From Pseudomonas sp. SJZ074 (lineage in GTDB: Bacteria; Pseudomonadota; Gammaproteobacteria; Pseudomonadales; Pseudomonadaceae), in assembly GCF_007828215.1 (NCBI RefSeq), contig NZ_VIUE01000003.1:124001-188000 (forward strand): a stretch of DNA of 64,000 nucleotides, written 5' to 3'. Within the stretch, counting starts at the first letter, position 1, and each line of letters opens with the position of its first letter. The notes beneath the pieces were generated by a model. The model saw only the letters and a program-made list of their open reading frames with translations, had not been told where the DNA came from and did no database searches. The position numbers and the translations under genes are program-made. Positions 37,266 through 47,733 of this stretch are shown here, piece after piece.

Positions 37266-38567
37266 TTATTGCAAAGTGTGTTGCTCGATGAATTCCACCG
37301 GTTTCAGTCCTTCACGACTGACCAGCCGATTCAGCTCCGACCGCGGCAGGCGAACCGCCAGCAGGCAAGTGCCTTCTTCGTCATGCTCTTCTTTCTGCAC
37401 CGCACCCAGCTCGAAGAACTGGGCACGCAGGCGGGCGAACCGTTGCGGCAGCTTCAAGGTACCGACAAACAGATCGCTGCCCAATAACTCCGCCACCGCC
37501 TGCTGGAGCAGTTCGAGACCGGTGCCGTCCCGGGCCGACAACCAGACCCGCTGCGGCTTGCCATCGGCATCGCGCTGGATCTGCGGCTCCACGCCTTCGA
37601 GCAAATCGAGTTTGTTGTATACCTCCAGGATCGGCAAGTCCTGGGCTCCGATCTCACCGAGCACCACCATGACCTGCTCGATCTGCAGCATACGGTCCGG
37701 CTCAGCGGCATCGATCACATGCAGCAGCAGGTCGGAGTTGCTCGACTCTTCGAGCGTAGCCCGGAAAGCCTCGACCAGTTTATGCGGCAGGTGGCGGATG
37801 AAACCCACGGTGTCGGCCAGCACGATCGGCCCGAGGTCGTCCAGGTCGAGCCGACGCAGGGTCGGGTCGAGTGTGGCGAACAACTGGTCGGCGGCATAGA
37901 CGTCCGACTGGGTCACGTTATTGAACAGCGTCGATTTGCCGGCGTTGGTGTAGCCCACCAGGGAAACCGTCGGGATGTCCGCACGCTTGCGGCCGCGCCG
38001 TGATTGCTCGCGCTGGCTGCGGACCTTCTCCAGGCGCCCCTTGATCTGGCGCAAGCGAATCCGCAACAGACGTCGGTCGGTTTCCAACTGGGTTTCACCC
38101 GGACCGCGCAGACCGATACCACCCTTCTGCCGCTCAAGGTGGGTCCAGCCACGCACCAGCCGCGTGCTCATGTGCTCGAGCTGGGCCAGTTCGACCTGGA
38201 GCTTGCCTTCATGGGTACGGGCGCGCTGGGCGAAGATATCGAGAATCAGGCCCGTACGGTCAATCACGCGACACTCGAATACGCGTTCGAGGTTACGCTC
38301 CTGACTGGGCGTGAGGATGTGATTGAAGATCACCAGATCGGCTTCTTCGGTCTTGACCAGGTCGCGCAGTTCCTCGACCTTGCCGCTGCCGATCAGGAAT
38401 TTGGCGGTTGGCCGATGACGCGGCACGTTGAAAAACGCGACGGTCTCGGCGCCGGCCGAAAGTGCCAACTCCTGAAACTCCTGCGGGTCTTCGCGCGCCT
38501 CAGGGTCCTGTCCATCCAGGTGAACGAGAATGGCCCGCTCACCACCACCGTGGCGCTCAAAGAACAA
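37266..38567 (-). CDS. hflX: GTPase HflX
   Basis: Ribosome-binding GTPase, 433 aa, that splits stalled or heat-damaged ribosomes in other bacteria. It has the N-terminal HflX domain (AILVHLDGQDPEAREDPQEFQELALSAGAE), the glycine-rich linker QKGGIGLRGPGETQLETDRR, and the G domain with P-loop GYTNAGKSTLFN and ADTVGFIRHLP (G3). It starts 12 bases after the hfq stop. Confidence 0.97.
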   Translation of the reverse strand: MFFERHGGGERAILVHLDGQDPEAREDPQEFQELALSAGAETVAFFNVPRHRPTAKFLIGSGKVEELRDLVKTEEADLVIFNHILTPSQERNLERVFECRVIDRTGLILDIFAQRARTHEGKLQVELAQLEHMSTRLVRGWTHLERQKGGIGLRGPGETQLETDRRLLRIRLRQIKGRLEKVRSQREQSRRGRKRADIPTVSLVGYTNAGKSTLFNNVTQSDVYAADQLFATLDPTLRRLDLDDLGPIVLADTVGFIRHLPHKLVEAFRATLEESSNSDLLLHVIDAAEPDRMLQIEQVMVVLGEIGAQDLPILEVYNKLDLLEGVEPQIQRDADGKPQRVWLSARDGTGLELLQQAVAELLGSDLFVGTLKLPQRFARLRAQFFELGAVQKEEHDEEGTCLLAVRLPRSELNRLVSREGLKPVEFIEQHTLQ

Positions 38568-38579
38568 AGGAGACTCCTA

Positions 38580-38840
38580 TCAGGCGTTACCCGGCTCAGC
38601 GTCACCGCTTTCGGATTCGGTTGCGCTTGGCAGACGAATTGGACGGACCGGCACGACTGTCGAGATAGCGTGTTTGTAGACCATCTGGCTGACGGTGTTT
38701 TTCAGAAGGATGACGAACTGGTCGAAAGACTCGATCGTGCCTTGCAGTTTGATCCCGTTGACCAGATAGATGGACACCCCGACTTTCTCTTTACGTAAAG
38801 TGTTCAAGTAAGGGTCTTGTAGCGAATGCCCTTTTGACAT
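38580..38840 (-). CDS. hfq: RNA chaperone Hfq
   Basis: Sm-like hexameric RNA chaperone for small-RNA pairing and, in Pseudomonas, catabolite control with Crc. The protein is 86 aa. Sm1 ([25 protein letters not shown]) and Sm2 ([11 protein letters not shown]) are intact, with the distal- and proximal-face residues in place. The short acidic C-terminus is typical of pseudomonads. The ATG at 38840 (MSKGHSLQ) has AAGGAG upstream; the frame's earlier codon is not used. It lies between miaA and hflX. Confidence 0.98.
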   Translation of the reverse strand: MSKGHSLQDPYLNTLRKEKVGVSIYLVNGIKLQGTIESFDQFVILLKNTVSQMVYKHAISTVVPVRPIRLPSATESESGDAEPGNA

Positions 38841-38931
38841 GTGCCGCACTCCTTTAAGGATCAATAATAAAAATCGGAATCAGATGACTCTGGCCGTCAC
38901 ACCCCCAAGGATAGACGGCAATTGCAAGGAC

Positions 38932-39906
38932 TCAGCTCAATATGGAGACGGTCCCCAGGTATTTCAAGGCGCGTGGCAGATTGTCGCAATCAAGGCTGTC
39001 GAGCCAATGCAGGTCAGTCCAGCTGCGCAACCAGGTGAACTGGCGCTTCGCCAACTGGCGCGTGGCTATGATCCCACGCTCCTGCATCTCGGCTGACGTC
39101 AGCTTGCCGTCCAGGTAATCCCAGACTTGTCGATAACCCACCGCACGTATAGACGGCAACCCGGCATGCAGGTCACTTCGCTCACGCAGGGCTACGACCT
39201 CGTCTATGAATCCCTGTTCCAACATTAATGTGAATCTTTGTTCAATTCGACGATGCAGCACTTGCCGGTTCGCCGGGGCGATGGCCAGATTCGCGACAGT
39301 ATAGGGTAATTGTTGCAGTCCCGAAGCGGCTGCTTCAGTACTTTGCGCAGATTGTCGCTGGCGCAGGGCCGTCATACTCTGGCCGCTGACCCGATAAACC
39401 TCCAGGGCGCGGCTCAGGCGCTGGGGATCGTTGGGGTGAATACGCGCCGCCGACTCCGGGTCGATGACCGCCAATTGCTCGTGCAGGGCCTGCCAGCCCA
39501 GGCGCGCGGCCTCCGCTTCTATTTGCGCGCGCACGTCGGGATCGGCCGCCGGCATGTCGGCCAACCCATCGATCAAGGCCTTGTAATACAGCATCGTCCC
39601 ACCCACCAGCAGCGGGATCTTGCCCCGCGCGGTGATGTCGGCCATGGCCTGGAGGGCATCGCGGCGGAAATCCGCGGCCGAGTAGGCCTCGGCCGGGTCC
39701 AGGATGTCGATCAGCCGATGGGGGAATTCCGCCAGCAGCGCTTTTGAAGGTTTGGCCGTGCCGATGTCCATGCCCCGGTAGACCAGCGCCGAGTCGACGC
39801 TGATCAGCTCGCAGGGCAGGACTTTGGTCAGCTCGATGGCCAGGTCGGTCTTGCCGGCGGCGGTCGGGCCCATCAGGAAAATCGCAGGGGGCAGTTGGCT
39901 CATCAA
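38932..39906 (-). CDS. miaA: tRNA dimethylallyltransferase MiaA
   Basis: Transfers a dimethylallyl group to A37 of tRNAs reading UNN codons, the first step of ms2i6A. The protein is 324 aa. The P-loop [17 protein letters not shown] and the substrate motif [18 protein letters not shown] are present near the N-terminus. It overlaps the mutL stop by four bases. The 91-base gap to hfq may contain an hfq promoter, but I see no clear consensus. Confidence 0.97.
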   Translation of the reverse strand: MMSQLPPAIFLMGPTAAGKTDLAIELTKVLPCELISVDSALVYRGMDIGTAKPSKALLAEFPHRLIDILDPAEAYSAADFRRDALQAMADITARGKIPLLVGGTMLYYKALIDGLADMPAADPDVRAQIEAEAARLGWQALHEQLAVIDPESAARIHPNDPQRLSRALEVYRVSGQSMTALRQRQSAQSTEAAASGLQQLPYTVANLAIAPANRQVLHRRIEQRFTLMLEQGFIDEVVALRERSDLHAGLPSIRAVGYRQVWDYLDGKLTSAEMQERGIIATRQLAKRQFTWLRSWTDLHWLDSLDCDNLPRALKYLGTVSILS

Positions 39907-41816
39907 CGACCACGCAGGAACAGTTTGTCCAGATCATCCAGGCCCAGTTGGGTCCAGGTCGGCCGGCCGTGGTTGCATTGGCCACTGCGCTCGGTGTTTT
40001 CCATGTCCCGCAGCAAACCGTTCATTTCCGGCAGGGCCAGGCGCCGGTTGGCGCGTATCGCACCGTGGCAGGCCATGGTGCCGAGCAATTCGTTCAGATG
40101 CGCCTGGATGCGGTCGCTGGTGCCGTATTCCATCAGGTCCGCCAGCACATCGCTGACCAGTCGATTGGCCTCGGCCTGCTTGAGCAAGGCTGGGATCTGC
40201 CGGATCGCCAGGGTTTCCGGGCCCAGCCGTTGCAGTTCGAAGCCCAGGCGCTGGAACCAGCTCACGTGCTCTTCGGCGCAATCGGCTTCACGCTGGCTGA
40301 CTGCCAGGGATTCAGGCACCAGCAACGGCTGGCCGCTCAGGCCTTCGCTGGCCATGGCGATCTTCAGCCGCTCGTACATGATCCGCTCGTGGGCCGCGTG
40401 CATGTCCACCAGGACCAGGCCCTGGGCGTTTTCCGAGAGGATATAGATGCCTTTGAGTTGCGCCAGAGCGTAACCCAACGGCGGAATGTCACCTTGGCCG
40501 TCGGGCAACGAGGGCGCTGCGCTTTCTGGCAAGGGTTTGAAGAATTCGCGATAGGCAGCCTGGGCCTCGGCTGCTGGCACGTTCGATTGCGGGCGCGGCG
40601 TGTATTGGTACTGATAGCCGCTGCCTGCACCGCTGCCCGGTGCGTTGTAGCTCGGCTGGGCCTGGGGCTGCTCCAACAACGTATTGGATGCCAGGCGCAT
40701 CTCGCCTTGGGGCCCGAATTCGCCGGCTTCCAGCCCGGTCGGTCGGACCATGCCGGCCACCGCAGCCGGCGCCGCCAGCTGGTCTTCCGGACGCACATCG
40801 CCCAACGCGCGGTGCAAGGTGCCATAGAGGAAATCGTGCACCATGCGCCCGTCGCGGAAGCGCACTTCATGTTTGGTCGGGTGCACGTTGACGTCCACCA
40901 CCGACGGGTCGACTTCGAAAAACAGCACGAAGGTCGGATGCCGGCCGTTGAACAGCACGTCGCGATAGGCCTGGCGCACCGCATGGGCCACCAGTTTGTC
41001 GCGCACCGCCCGACCATTCACGTAGAAGTACTGCAGGTCAGCCTGACTGCGGGAAAAGGTCGGCAACCCGACCCACCCCCACAGGTGCAGGCCGTTGCGC
41101 TCGACCTCGATGGGCAATGCCTGCTCCAGGAAGCCCGCACCACACACCGCGCCCACACGGCGGGCACGGGCCGCGTCGTCACGGGCCTCGTGCAGGCTGA
41201 GGATGGTCTTGCCGTTATGGCGCAAGTGGAACGCTACGTCAAAACGCGCCAGGGCCAGGCGCTTGATGACTTCCTGCAGATGATCGAATTCGGTCTTTTC
41301 GGCCTTGAGGAACTTGCGGCGGGCCGGGGTATTGAAGAACAGGTCGCGCACTTCCACCGAAGTGCCCACCGGATGGGCCGCAGGCTGGACGCGAGACGCC
41401 ATGTCCCGACCTTCGGTCTCGACCTGCCAGGCCTGCTCGGCATCGCGGGTGCGCGAGGTCAACGTCAGACGCGACACCGAGCTGATGGAGGCCAGCGCTT
41501 CGCCACGAAACCCCAGGCTCATGACCCGCTCGAGGTCTTCCAGGTCGCGGATCTTGCTGGTGGCGTGACGCGCCAGGGCCAGCGGCAGGTCGTCGGCAGA
41601 AATACCGCCACCGTCATCGCGCACTCGCAACAACTTGACGCCACCCTGCTCGACATCCACGTCAATGCGCTTGGCCCCGGAATCGAGGCTGTTCTCCAGC
41701 AATTCCTTGATGACCGACGCCGGGCGCTCCACCACCTCACCGGCGGCGATCTGGTTCGCCAGCCGAGGGCTGAGCAGTTCGATGCGCGCGTTGCTGCCGA
41801 TCACTTCATCGCTCAT
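39903..41816 (-). CDS. mutL: DNA mismatch repair protein MutL
   Basis: Mismatch repair ATPase, 637 aa, acting with MutS. The GHKL N-terminal domain shows [25 protein letters not shown] and [15 protein letters not shown] proline/glutamine-rich linker (about 340-440) leads to the C-terminal dimerisation domain, which carries [13 protein letters not shown]. That sequence fits the DMHA-x2-E-x4-E endonuclease motif, as expected in bacteria that lack MutH. It overlaps amiB and miaA by four bases at each end. Confidence 0.97.
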   Translation of the reverse strand: MSDEVIGSNARIELLSPRLANQIAAGEVVERPASVIKELLENSLDSGAKRIDVDVEQGGVKLLRVRDDGGGISADDLPLALARHATSKIRDLEDLERVMSLGFRGEALASISSVSRLTLTSRTRDAEQAWQVETEGRDMASRVQPAAHPVGTSVEVRDLFFNTPARRKFLKAEKTEFDHLQEVIKRLALARFDVAFHLRHNGKTILSLHEARDDAARARRVGAVCGAGFLEQALPIEVERNGLHLWGWVGLPTFSRSQADLQYFYVNGRAVRDKLVAHAVRQAYRDVLFNGRHPTFVLFFEVDPSVVDVNVHPTKHEVRFRDGRMVHDFLYGTLHRALGDVRPEDQLAAPAAVAGMVRPTGLEAGEFGPQGEMRLASNTLLEQPQAQPSYNAPGSGAGSGYQYQYTPRPQSNVPAAEAQAAYREFFKPLPESAAPSLPDGQGDIPPLGYALAQLKGIYILSENAQGLVLVDMHAAHERIMYERLKIAMASEGLSGQPLLVPESLAVSQREADCAEEHVSWFQRLGFELQRLGPETLAIRQIPALLKQAEANRLVSDVLADLMEYGTSDRIQAHLNELLGTMACHGAIRANRRLALPEMNGLLRDMENTERSGQCNHGRPTWTQLGLDDLDKLFLRGR

Positions 41817-43246
41817 TGCTTGGACGCCACTTCGTTGCCGGGAATGGTCAGGGTCTGACCGATCTTCAGCTCATCACTCTTGAGGTTGTTGACGCTGCGC
41901 AAGGTCGCGGGCGACACCTGATAGCGCACGGCGATCATCGCCAGGGTTTCGCCGGCGCTGACCCGATGGTCCCGTGGCCCCTGGGCGATCTTGCCGGAAT
42001 CGCGCAGCCAGGCAATGTAGGTGCCCGGCGGCGGGTTTTGCTGGAAGAACTGGCGCACGCCGCTGCTGATGGAACGGGCCAGCGCTTGCTGATGGCTGGA
42101 CGACGACAGCTTGGAGGCTTCGTTGGAGTTGGAGATGAAGCCGGTCTCCACCAGGATCGATGGGATGTCCGGGGACTTTAGCACCATGAACCCGGCCTGC
42201 TCGACACGCTGTTTGTGCAGTGGCGTGACACGGCCAATGTTGCTCAGGACTTTCTGGCCGACGTTCAGGCTGGAGGTCAGCGAGGCGGTCATCGACAGAT
42301 CGAGCAACACGCCAGCCAGCATCCGGTCCTTGTCGTCGAGGCTGACATTGCCGGCACCACCGATCAGGTCGGAACGGTTTTCGCTGTCGGCCAGCCAACG
42401 GGCGGTCTCGGAAGTAGCGCCACGGTCAGACAGGGCAAACACCGAGGCGCCGAAAGCCGCCGCCGAAGGGGCCGCATCGGCGTGGATGGAAACGAACAGG
42501 TCAGCGCCTTTCTTGCGGGCGATTTCGGTACGGCCACGCAACGGGATGAAGTAGTCGCCGGTACGGGTCAGTTCGGCACGGAAGCCTTTCATGCCATTGA
42601 CCTGGCGTTGCAGCTCGCGGGCGATGGACAGCACCACGTCTTTTTCACGCTGGCCCCGCGAGCCTGACGCGCCCGGGTCTTCGCCGCCGTGACCGGCGTC
42701 GATCACCACGATGATGTCGCGCTTGCCGGCCGGGGCCGGTGGCAGCTTGATCGCAGGCTCGGTCGGCGTGACCGGCACCGCCGGCACCGTGGCGACATTG
42801 GTCGGCGCCGGTGGAGGCGGCGCGGCGTCGGCCGGGTTGTCGAACAGGTCCACCACCAGCCGGTTGCCGTACTGGGCGTTCGGGGCGAGGGTGAAGCTTT
42901 TCGGGGTCACGGCTTTTTTCAGGTCGATGACCACCCGCAAGTCGGTCGGCGTACGCTGGGCCGAACGCATCGCGGTAATCGGCGTGTTAGCGGTCGCCAC
43001 GTTCAACGGCGCGCCAAGGGATGCGCCATTGATGTCGATCACCAGGCGATCCGGGGCGGTCAGAGTGAATACGCTGTGTTGCACAGGGCCGGTAAGGTCG
43101 AACACCAGCCGCGTGTTGTCCGGCGCCCGCCAGAGGCGAACGCTGTTGACCTTTGTCTCAGCCACAGCATCGACGGCCAGTGCCGTAAGCAACAGTCCTA
43201 CGACAGCAACCACCGCGCGAAAGCGCATACCAAACCCCATCATCAA
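41813..43246 (-). CDS. amiB: N-acetylmuramoyl-L-alanine amidase (AmiB/AmiC type) with LysM
   Basis: Periplasmic peptidoglycan amidase for daughter-cell separation, 477 aa. A signal peptide ([23 protein letters not shown]) is followed by an AMIN domain (residues 30-130), a Pro-rich linker, the Amidase_3 zinc domain ([36 protein letters not shown]) and a C-terminal LysM repeat ([20 protein letters not shown]). Three in-frame ATGs (43246, 43240, 43231) could start it. It follows tsaE directly and overlaps mutL by four bases. Confidence 0.95.
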   Translation of the reverse strand: MMMGFGMRFRAVVAVVGLLLTALAVDAVAETKVNSVRLWRAPDNTRLVFDLTGPVQHSVFTLTAPDRLVIDINGASLGAPLNVATANTPITAMRSAQRTPTDLRVVIDLKKAVTPKSFTLAPNAQYGNRLVVDLFDNPADAAPPPPAPTNVATVPAVPVTPTEPAIKLPPAPAGKRDIIVVIDAGHGGEDPGASGSRGQREKDVVLSIARELQRQVNGMKGFRAELTRTGDYFIPLRGRTEIARKKGADLFVSIHADAAPSAAAFGASVFALSDRGATSETARWLADSENRSDLIGGAGNVSLDDKDRMLAGVLLDLSMTASLTSSLNVGQKVLSNIGRVTPLHKQRVEQAGFMVLKSPDIPSILVETGFISNSNEASKLSSSSHQQALARSISSGVRQFFQQNPPPGTYIAWLRDSGKIAQGPRDHRVSAGETLAMIAVRYQVSPATLRSVNNLKSDELKIGQTLTIPGNEVASKQ

Positions 43247-43714
43247 TTAGTTTTCCAATGCCAAAGCGGCACACCACGACTCGCCACGCGAGCCTTGCGG
43301 CGTCAGTTTCAGCGAACGCCCGCCGTTCTGCGCGCCAATGGTAATGGTCAGGTCAGGCTTTGGCAAAAAGCCTGCACCCTTATCGGGCCATTCGATCAGA
43401 CACAAGGCGTCATCCTCGAAATAATCGCGAATGCCGAGGAACTCCAGTTCCTCGGGGTCTACCAATCGATACAGGTCAAAATGAAACGCACGGATGTCGC
43501 CGATCTCGTAGGGTTCGACCAAGGTGAACGTGGGGCTTTTTACCGCGCCGACGTGCCCGAGGCCGCGAATGATGCCCCGGGACAAGGTGGTCTTGCCCGC
43601 GCCGAGATCGCCGACGAGGAAAACCAGACCGTGGCCCGCCGTGATACGCGCGATACGGGCACCGAATGCCGTCATGGCTTGTTCGTCAGCCATATACAGG
43701 GTTACTTCAGACAA
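43247..43714 (-). CDS. tsaE: tRNA threonylcarbamoyladenosine biosynthesis ATPase TsaE
   Basis: P-loop ATPase that works with TsaB and TsaD to make t6A37 of tRNA. The protein is 155 aa. The motif LVFLVGDLGAGKTTLSRGII is the Walker A; KSPTFTLVEPYE and FDLYRLVDPEEL follow. I chose the TTG at 43714, giving (M)SEVTLYMADEQAM, because GGAGGAG lies eight bases upstream and this matches family N-termini; an ATG at 43693 is the alternative. The start lies 13 bases inside the end of nnr. The rest of the long open frame upstream is a shadow of nnr. Confidence 0.92.
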   Translation of the reverse strand: MSEVTLYMADEQAMTAFGARIARITAGHGLVFLVGDLGAGKTTLSRGIIRGLGHVGAVKSPTFTLVEPYEIGDIRAFHFDLYRLVDPEELEFLGIRDYFEDDALCLIEWPDKGAGFLPKPDLTITIGAQNGGRSLKLTPQGSRGESWCAALALEN

Positions 43715-45201
43715 GGTGATTGCTCCTCCAACAACTGACGAATGGCCGGAATCAGATCGGTCGCCGCCAGCCCCCGGCCCGACCGACCGGCTTGCGTGCC
43801 GGCATTGGCGTGCAGCCACACCGCCAGGCACGCGGCCTCGAAGCCCGCCAACCCTTGGGCGAGCAACGCACCGACCACTCCGGCCAGCACATCCCCCAGA
43901 CCAGCGGTCGCCATGGCAGGATGACCCTGACTGCAAACGGCCAGGCGACCGTCCGGGCTGGCAATCAGACTGCCGGCGCCCTTGAGAATCACCGTAGCTG
44001 TGTATTTTTTGCTCAAAGCCTGTGCGGCAGCCGGGCGATCCGCCTGCACCTGGGCCGTGGAGATATCCAGGAGCCGCGCAGCTTCGCCCGGATGCGGGGT
44101 GATCACACAGCCCTCCGGCAGGCTGACCGCACCGACACTCAGCAGATTCAGTGCATCGGCGTCCCATACCTGGGGCAACGGCGCATTGGCCGCCGCCGAC
44201 AACAGACTGCGGCCCCACGCAGCCTGGCCCAGTCCGGGCCCGACCACCAGCACACCGGCCTGCTTGAGCAACCCCATCAGTTGGTTCGCCGAATGAGTGC
44301 CTTGCACCATGACCTCCGGCAAACGGGTCAGCGCAGCGCCGACATGCTCGCTGCGGGTTGCCATGGAGACCATGCCCGCACCGCAACGCAGGGCGCTTTC
44401 GGCACTCATCTGGATAGCGCCGCCAAACCCACGGTCGCCACCGATCAACAGGACATGCCCGAACGAGCCTTTGTGGGAAGTAGGCGCGCGAGGCGTCAGA
44501 CGCGGCAGATTATGGGGTGAGAGCAATCGGGCAGTGACCGGCGCCGCTTCAACGATGTCAGGATCGGCGTGGAGGTCGTTGAAGACCAACTCACCGACCC
44601 GGTCCGCGGCATCGCCGGTGAACAAGCCCAGCTTCAGGCCAATGAAGGTCACGGTCAGATCGGCGCTCACCGCAGTGCCCAGCACCCGTCCGGTATCGGC
44701 ACACAGCCCCGAGGGGATATCCACCGCGGCGACCGGGAGGCCACTGACGTTGATCGTATCGATGGCCCGGACATAAGGCTCACGCACCTCGCCGCTCAAG
44801 CCGGTCCCGAGCAACGCATCCAGCAGCACGCCGCGCAATTCCGACTCATCCGACCAGGGTTCTACCGGTACACCAACCGCGACGGCCTCGGCATGGGCGT
44901 TGGCGGCGTCACCCAGCAGACGGCGGGGCTCGCCCACCGTCAGGACCCGCACTGACCAACCGGCACGCCGGGCCAGGGTAGCCACCAGGTAACCGTCGCC
45001 GGCGTTGTTGCCATGGCCGGCGAGCACGGTCAGTTCACTGGCATCAGGCCAGCGTCGGACGATGGCCCGCCAAGTGGCGCGAGCCGCTCGTTGCATCAAT
45101 TCAAAGCCGGTGGTGCCTGCCGCAATCAGCTGTGCATCAAGGGCCCGGACCTGCGCGGCACTGTACAGTGCGTCGGGAAAATCATCTTTAGTGTGCGGCA
45201 T
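43702..45201 (-). CDS. nnr: Bifunctional NAD(P)H-hydrate repair enzyme Nnr
   Basis: Metabolite-repair enzyme, 499 aa. The N-terminal YjeF_N epimerase (VLAGHGNNAGDGYLVATLARRAG) interconverts R and S NAD(P)H hydrates. The C-terminal ADP-dependent dehydratase (GGDRGFGGAIQMSAESALRCGAGMV, QGHPAMATAGLGDVLAGVVGALLAQG) restores NAD(P)H. It is divergent from queG with a 63-base gap and is the first gene of the nnr-tsaE-amiB-mutL-miaA-hfq-hflXKC run. That gap must hold both promoters. Confidence 0.96.
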   Translation of the reverse strand: MPHTKDDFPDALYSAAQVRALDAQLIAAGTTGFELMQRAARATWRAIVRRWPDASELTVLAGHGNNAGDGYLVATLARRAGWSVRVLTVGEPRRLLGDAANAHAEAVAVGVPVEPWSDESELRGVLLDALLGTGLSGEVREPYVRAIDTINVSGLPVAAVDIPSGLCADTGRVLGTAVSADLTVTFIGLKLGLFTGDAADRVGELVFNDLHADPDIVEAAPVTARLLSPHNLPRLTPRAPTSHKGSFGHVLLIGGDRGFGGAIQMSAESALRCGAGMVSMATRSEHVGAALTRLPEVMVQGTHSANQLMGLLKQAGVLVVGPGLGQAAWGRSLLSAAANAPLPQVWDADALNLLSVGAVSLPEGCVITPHPGEAARLLDISTAQVQADRPAAAQALSKKYTATVILKGAGSLIASPDGRLAVCSQGHPAMATAGLGDVLAGVVGALLAQGLAGFEAACLAVWLHANAGTQAGRSGRGLAATDLIPAIRQLLEEQSPCLK

Positions 45202-45264
45202 GCGTCTTCAGGCTCCGATGTCTGGCAGAATTATACGCATCTCAGCTCCGGTTTCTCTCGCCTC

Positions 45265-46344
45265 ATGCCTGCCATTCCCACCGATCTCCCCGCCCTCGCC
45301 CAATCCATCAAGGACTGGGGCCGCGAGCTGGGTTTCCAGCAAGTCGGCATCAGCGGACTGGACCTTGGCGAGCATGAGCAACACCTGCAGCGCTGGCTCG
45401 ATGCGGGTTACCACGGTGAAATGGATTACATGGGCGCCCATGGCAGCAAGCGCTCGCATCCCGACGAACTGGTGCCTGGCACGCTGCGGGTGGTGTCGCT
45501 GCGCATGGACTACCTGCCAGGCGACACGCACATGGCGCAGATGCTCGGCCAACCGGAAAAAGCCTACGTCTCGCGTTATGCGTTGGGCCGCGATTACCAC
45601 AAATTGATCCGTAAACGCGTGCAACAATTGGCAGAAAAAATCCAGGCGGTCATCGGCCCCTTCGGCTACCGCGCCTTCGTCGACAGCGCACCGGTCCTGG
45701 AAAAAGCCATCGCCGAACAGGCCGGCCTCGGCTGGATCGGCAAGAACACCCTGGTACTGAACCGCAAGGCCGGCAGTTATTTCTTCCTGAGCGAACTGTT
45801 TGTCGACCTGCCGCTGCCGGTGGATCCGCCCCACGCCAGCGAACACTGTGGGAAATGCACGGCATGCCTGGACATCTGTCCGACCAATGCCTTCATCGGC
45901 CCCTACGTACTGGACGCCCGCCGCTGCATTTCCTACCTGACCATCGAGCTGAAAAGCGCGATTCCTGAAGAGCTGCGCCCCTTGATCGGCAACCGGGTGT
46001 TCGGCTGCGACGACTGTCAGATCGTTTGCCCGTGGAACCGTTTCGCCCGGCCATCCGGAGAAAATGACTTCAAGCCACGCCACAACCTGGACAATGCCGG
46101 GCTGGCCGAGCTGTTCCTGTGGGACGAGGAAACCTTTCTCAAGAGCACCGAAGGCTCACCGCTGCGCCGTGCCGGCTATGAGCGCTGGCTGCGCAACCTG
46201 GCGGTAGGCCTGGGCAACGCACCGTCAACGATTCCAGTGCTTCAGGCACTGGAGGCACGCCGCGATCATTCCTCGGCGCTGGTGCGTGAGCATGTGGAAT
46301 GGGCGCTACGCCAGCACGCGCAGCGTCAGACCTCGTCGTTGTAG
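45265..46344 (+). CDS. queG: Epoxyqueuosine reductase QueG
   Basis: Cobalamin- and [4Fe-4S]-dependent enzyme, 359 aa, that reduces epoxyqueuosine to queuosine in tRNA. Two ferredoxin-like cluster motifs are visible: CGKCTACLDICPT and CDDCQIVCPW. The N-terminal DUF1730 region (MPAIPTDLPALAQSIKDWGRELGFQQVGIS) is normal, and the catalytic Asp lies in the FVDSAPVLEKAIA segment. I chose the ATG at 45265; the longer open frame only overlaps nnr on the other strand. The 3' end overlaps the convergent TRIC-like gene by 19 bases. Confidence 0.96.
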   Translation: MPAIPTDLPALAQSIKDWGRELGFQQVGISGLDLGEHEQHLQRWLDAGYHGEMDYMGAHGSKRSHPDELVPGTLRVVSLRMDYLPGDTHMAQMLGQPEKAYVSRYALGRDYHKLIRKRVQQLAEKIQAVIGPFGYRAFVDSAPVLEKAIAEQAGLGWIGKNTLVLNRKAGSYFFLSELFVDLPLPVDPPHASEHCGKCTACLDICPTNAFIGPYVLDARRCISYLTIELKSAIPEELRPLIGNRVFGCDDCQIVCPWNRFARPSGENDFKPRHNLDNAGLAELFLWDEETFLKSTEGSPLRRAGYERWLRNLAVGLGNAPSTIPVLQALEARRDHSSALVREHVEWALRQHAQRQTSSL

Positions 46345-46937
46345 ACGAACTTCGGCATTTCCCAGTGAAAGCGGATCGCCAGGAGCCGCAGCAGGAAACC
46401 GCCGAACAAGGTGATGAGCACAGCCTGTTCACTGGGCAAAGCCAGGTAGACGCACAGTAGATAACACCATGCGGCGGCAAACGAGACACTGGCATACAGC
46501 TCGCGCCGGAAGATCAGCGGAATATCGTTACAGAAGATGTCGCGCAGAATACCGCCAAACACGCCGGTAATGACGCCACTGACCGACGCCACCAACATGC
46601 CATGCCCCATTTCCAGGGCCGTCATGCAGCCGATCAGCGTGAATGCCACCAGGCCCACGGCGTCGAGCACCAGGAACATCGAGCGCAGATGACGCATCCA
46701 GCGCGCCAGGAACACCGTCAACATTGCCGCCGCCGTGGTCAGCACCAGGTATTCCGGGTGCTTGACCCAGGTGAGCGGGTAATGCCCAAGCAACACGTCG
46801 CGCACCGAGCCGCCACCCAGCGCCGTGACGCAGGCGATCAGTACCACGCCGAACCAATCCATGCCCCGCCGCCCGGCGGACAGGGCGCCGGTCATGGCTT
46901 CGGCGGTGATGGCGATCAGATAGAGCATCAACAACAT
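46326..46937 (-). CDS. TRIC cation channel family protein (UPF0126/YicG-like)
   Basis: Inner-membrane protein of 203 aa with about seven hydrophobic helices in two homologous halves. The first half carries ACVTALGGGSVRDVLLG, the second GVITGVFGGILRDIF, the paired signature of the UPF0126 family now grouped with trimeric intracellular cation channels. Transport activity in this organism is not known. It converges with queG, sharing 19 bases of coding sequence at the 3' ends. Confidence 0.9.
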   Translation of the reverse strand: MLLMLYLIAITAEAMTGALSAGRRGMDWFGVVLIACVTALGGGSVRDVLLGHYPLTWVKHPEYLVLTTAAAMLTVFLARWMRHLRSMFLVLDAVGLVAFTLIGCMTALEMGHGMLVASVSGVITGVFGGILRDIFCNDIPLIFRRELYASVSFAAAWCYLLCVYLALPSEQAVLITLFGGFLLRLLAIRFHWEMPKFVYNDEV

Positions 46938-47025
46938 GATGGCGGTCCTTGCAGGAAGGCGCGCAGTCTAGCCATTTCGGGCAGGCACCAAAAGAGGGCA
47001 GTCATCGCCCCGGCAAGCGCAGAAC

Positions 47026-47057
47026 TTGTGGCGAGGGGATTTATCCCCTCGCCACAA
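47026..47057. repeat. Perfect GTGGCGAGGGGAT hairpin
   Basis: TTGTGGCGAGGGGAT (47026-47040) and ATCCCCTCGCCACAA (47043-47057) are perfect 15-base arms around TT. It lies 27 bases after the orn stop, so it may serve as the 3' stem of the orn message, although no T-run follows on the minus strand. Confidence 0.9.
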
Positions 47058-47083
47058 AATGCTCTTTTACCGGTGATGACTGT

Positions 47084-47626
47084 TTAAAACTTGATGAAAT
47101 GCTTACGGTAATGCTGCAGCTCGGCAATGGACTCGCGAATGTCGTCCAGGGCCAGGTGGCTGCCACCCTTCTGGAAGCTGTCACGCACTTCAGGTGCCCA
47201 GCGGGCGGCCAGTTCCTTGAGGGTGGAGACGTCCAGGTTGCGGTAATGGAAATAGCTTTCCAGGGACTTCATATGGGTATAGAGGAAGCGCCGGTCCTGG
47301 CAGATGCTGTTGCCACAGATCGGTGACTTGCCCTTCGGCACCCACTGCTCCAGGAAGGCGATGGTCTGGGCCTCGGCCTCGGCCATGCTGATTTTGCTCT
47401 CGCGTACCCGCTGGGTCAGGCCCGAGCCGCCGTGCTGGCGGGTATTCCATTCGTCCATGCCGGCCAGGACCTCGTCGCTATGATGGATCGCGATCACCGG
47501 GCCCTCGGCCAGGGTGTTGAGATCACTGTCGGTGACGATGGTGGCCATTTCGATGATGACGTCGGTGTCGGGGTTCAGACCGGTCATTTCCAGGTCGATC
47601 CAGATCAGGTTCTGCGGGTTTTGCAT
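47084..47626 (-). CDS. orn: Oligoribonuclease
   Basis: DEDDh 3'-5' exonuclease, 180 aa, that degrades dinucleotides such as pGpG, the product of c-di-GMP breakdown. The first acidic motif is [20 protein letters not shown]; the third, [14 protein letters not shown], carries the histidine and aspartate. It is essential or important in pseudomonads because c-di-GMP turnover depends on it. It is divergent from rsgA with a 107-base gap. Confidence 0.98.
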   Translation of the reverse strand: MQNPQNLIWIDLEMTGLNPDTDVIIEMATIVTDSDLNTLAEGPVIAIHHSDEVLAGMDEWNTRQHGGSGLTQRVRESKISMAEAEAQTIAFLEQWVPKGKSPICGNSICQDRRFLYTHMKSLESYFHYRNLDVSTLKELAARWAPEVRDSFQKGGSHLALDDIRESIAELQHYRKHFIKF

Positions 47627-47733
47627 AGGAAGGGCTCCTCGGAGTAGCTGCGCAGTTTAGCCTAGGCAAGCCTGCGGGCGTGCTAAACTCGCCGCCGTTT
47701 TACCTAATCGCTGCATTTTCATACGGAACACCC

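Noticed and set aside
39948..41858. 636-codon open frame on the plus strand
   Set aside because: Mirror of mutL; same shadow signature.
43247..44386. 379-codon frame as one fused protein ending in TsaE
   Set aside because: The N-terminal 220 codons are a shadow of nnr; TsaE has its own start and ribosome-binding site at 43714.
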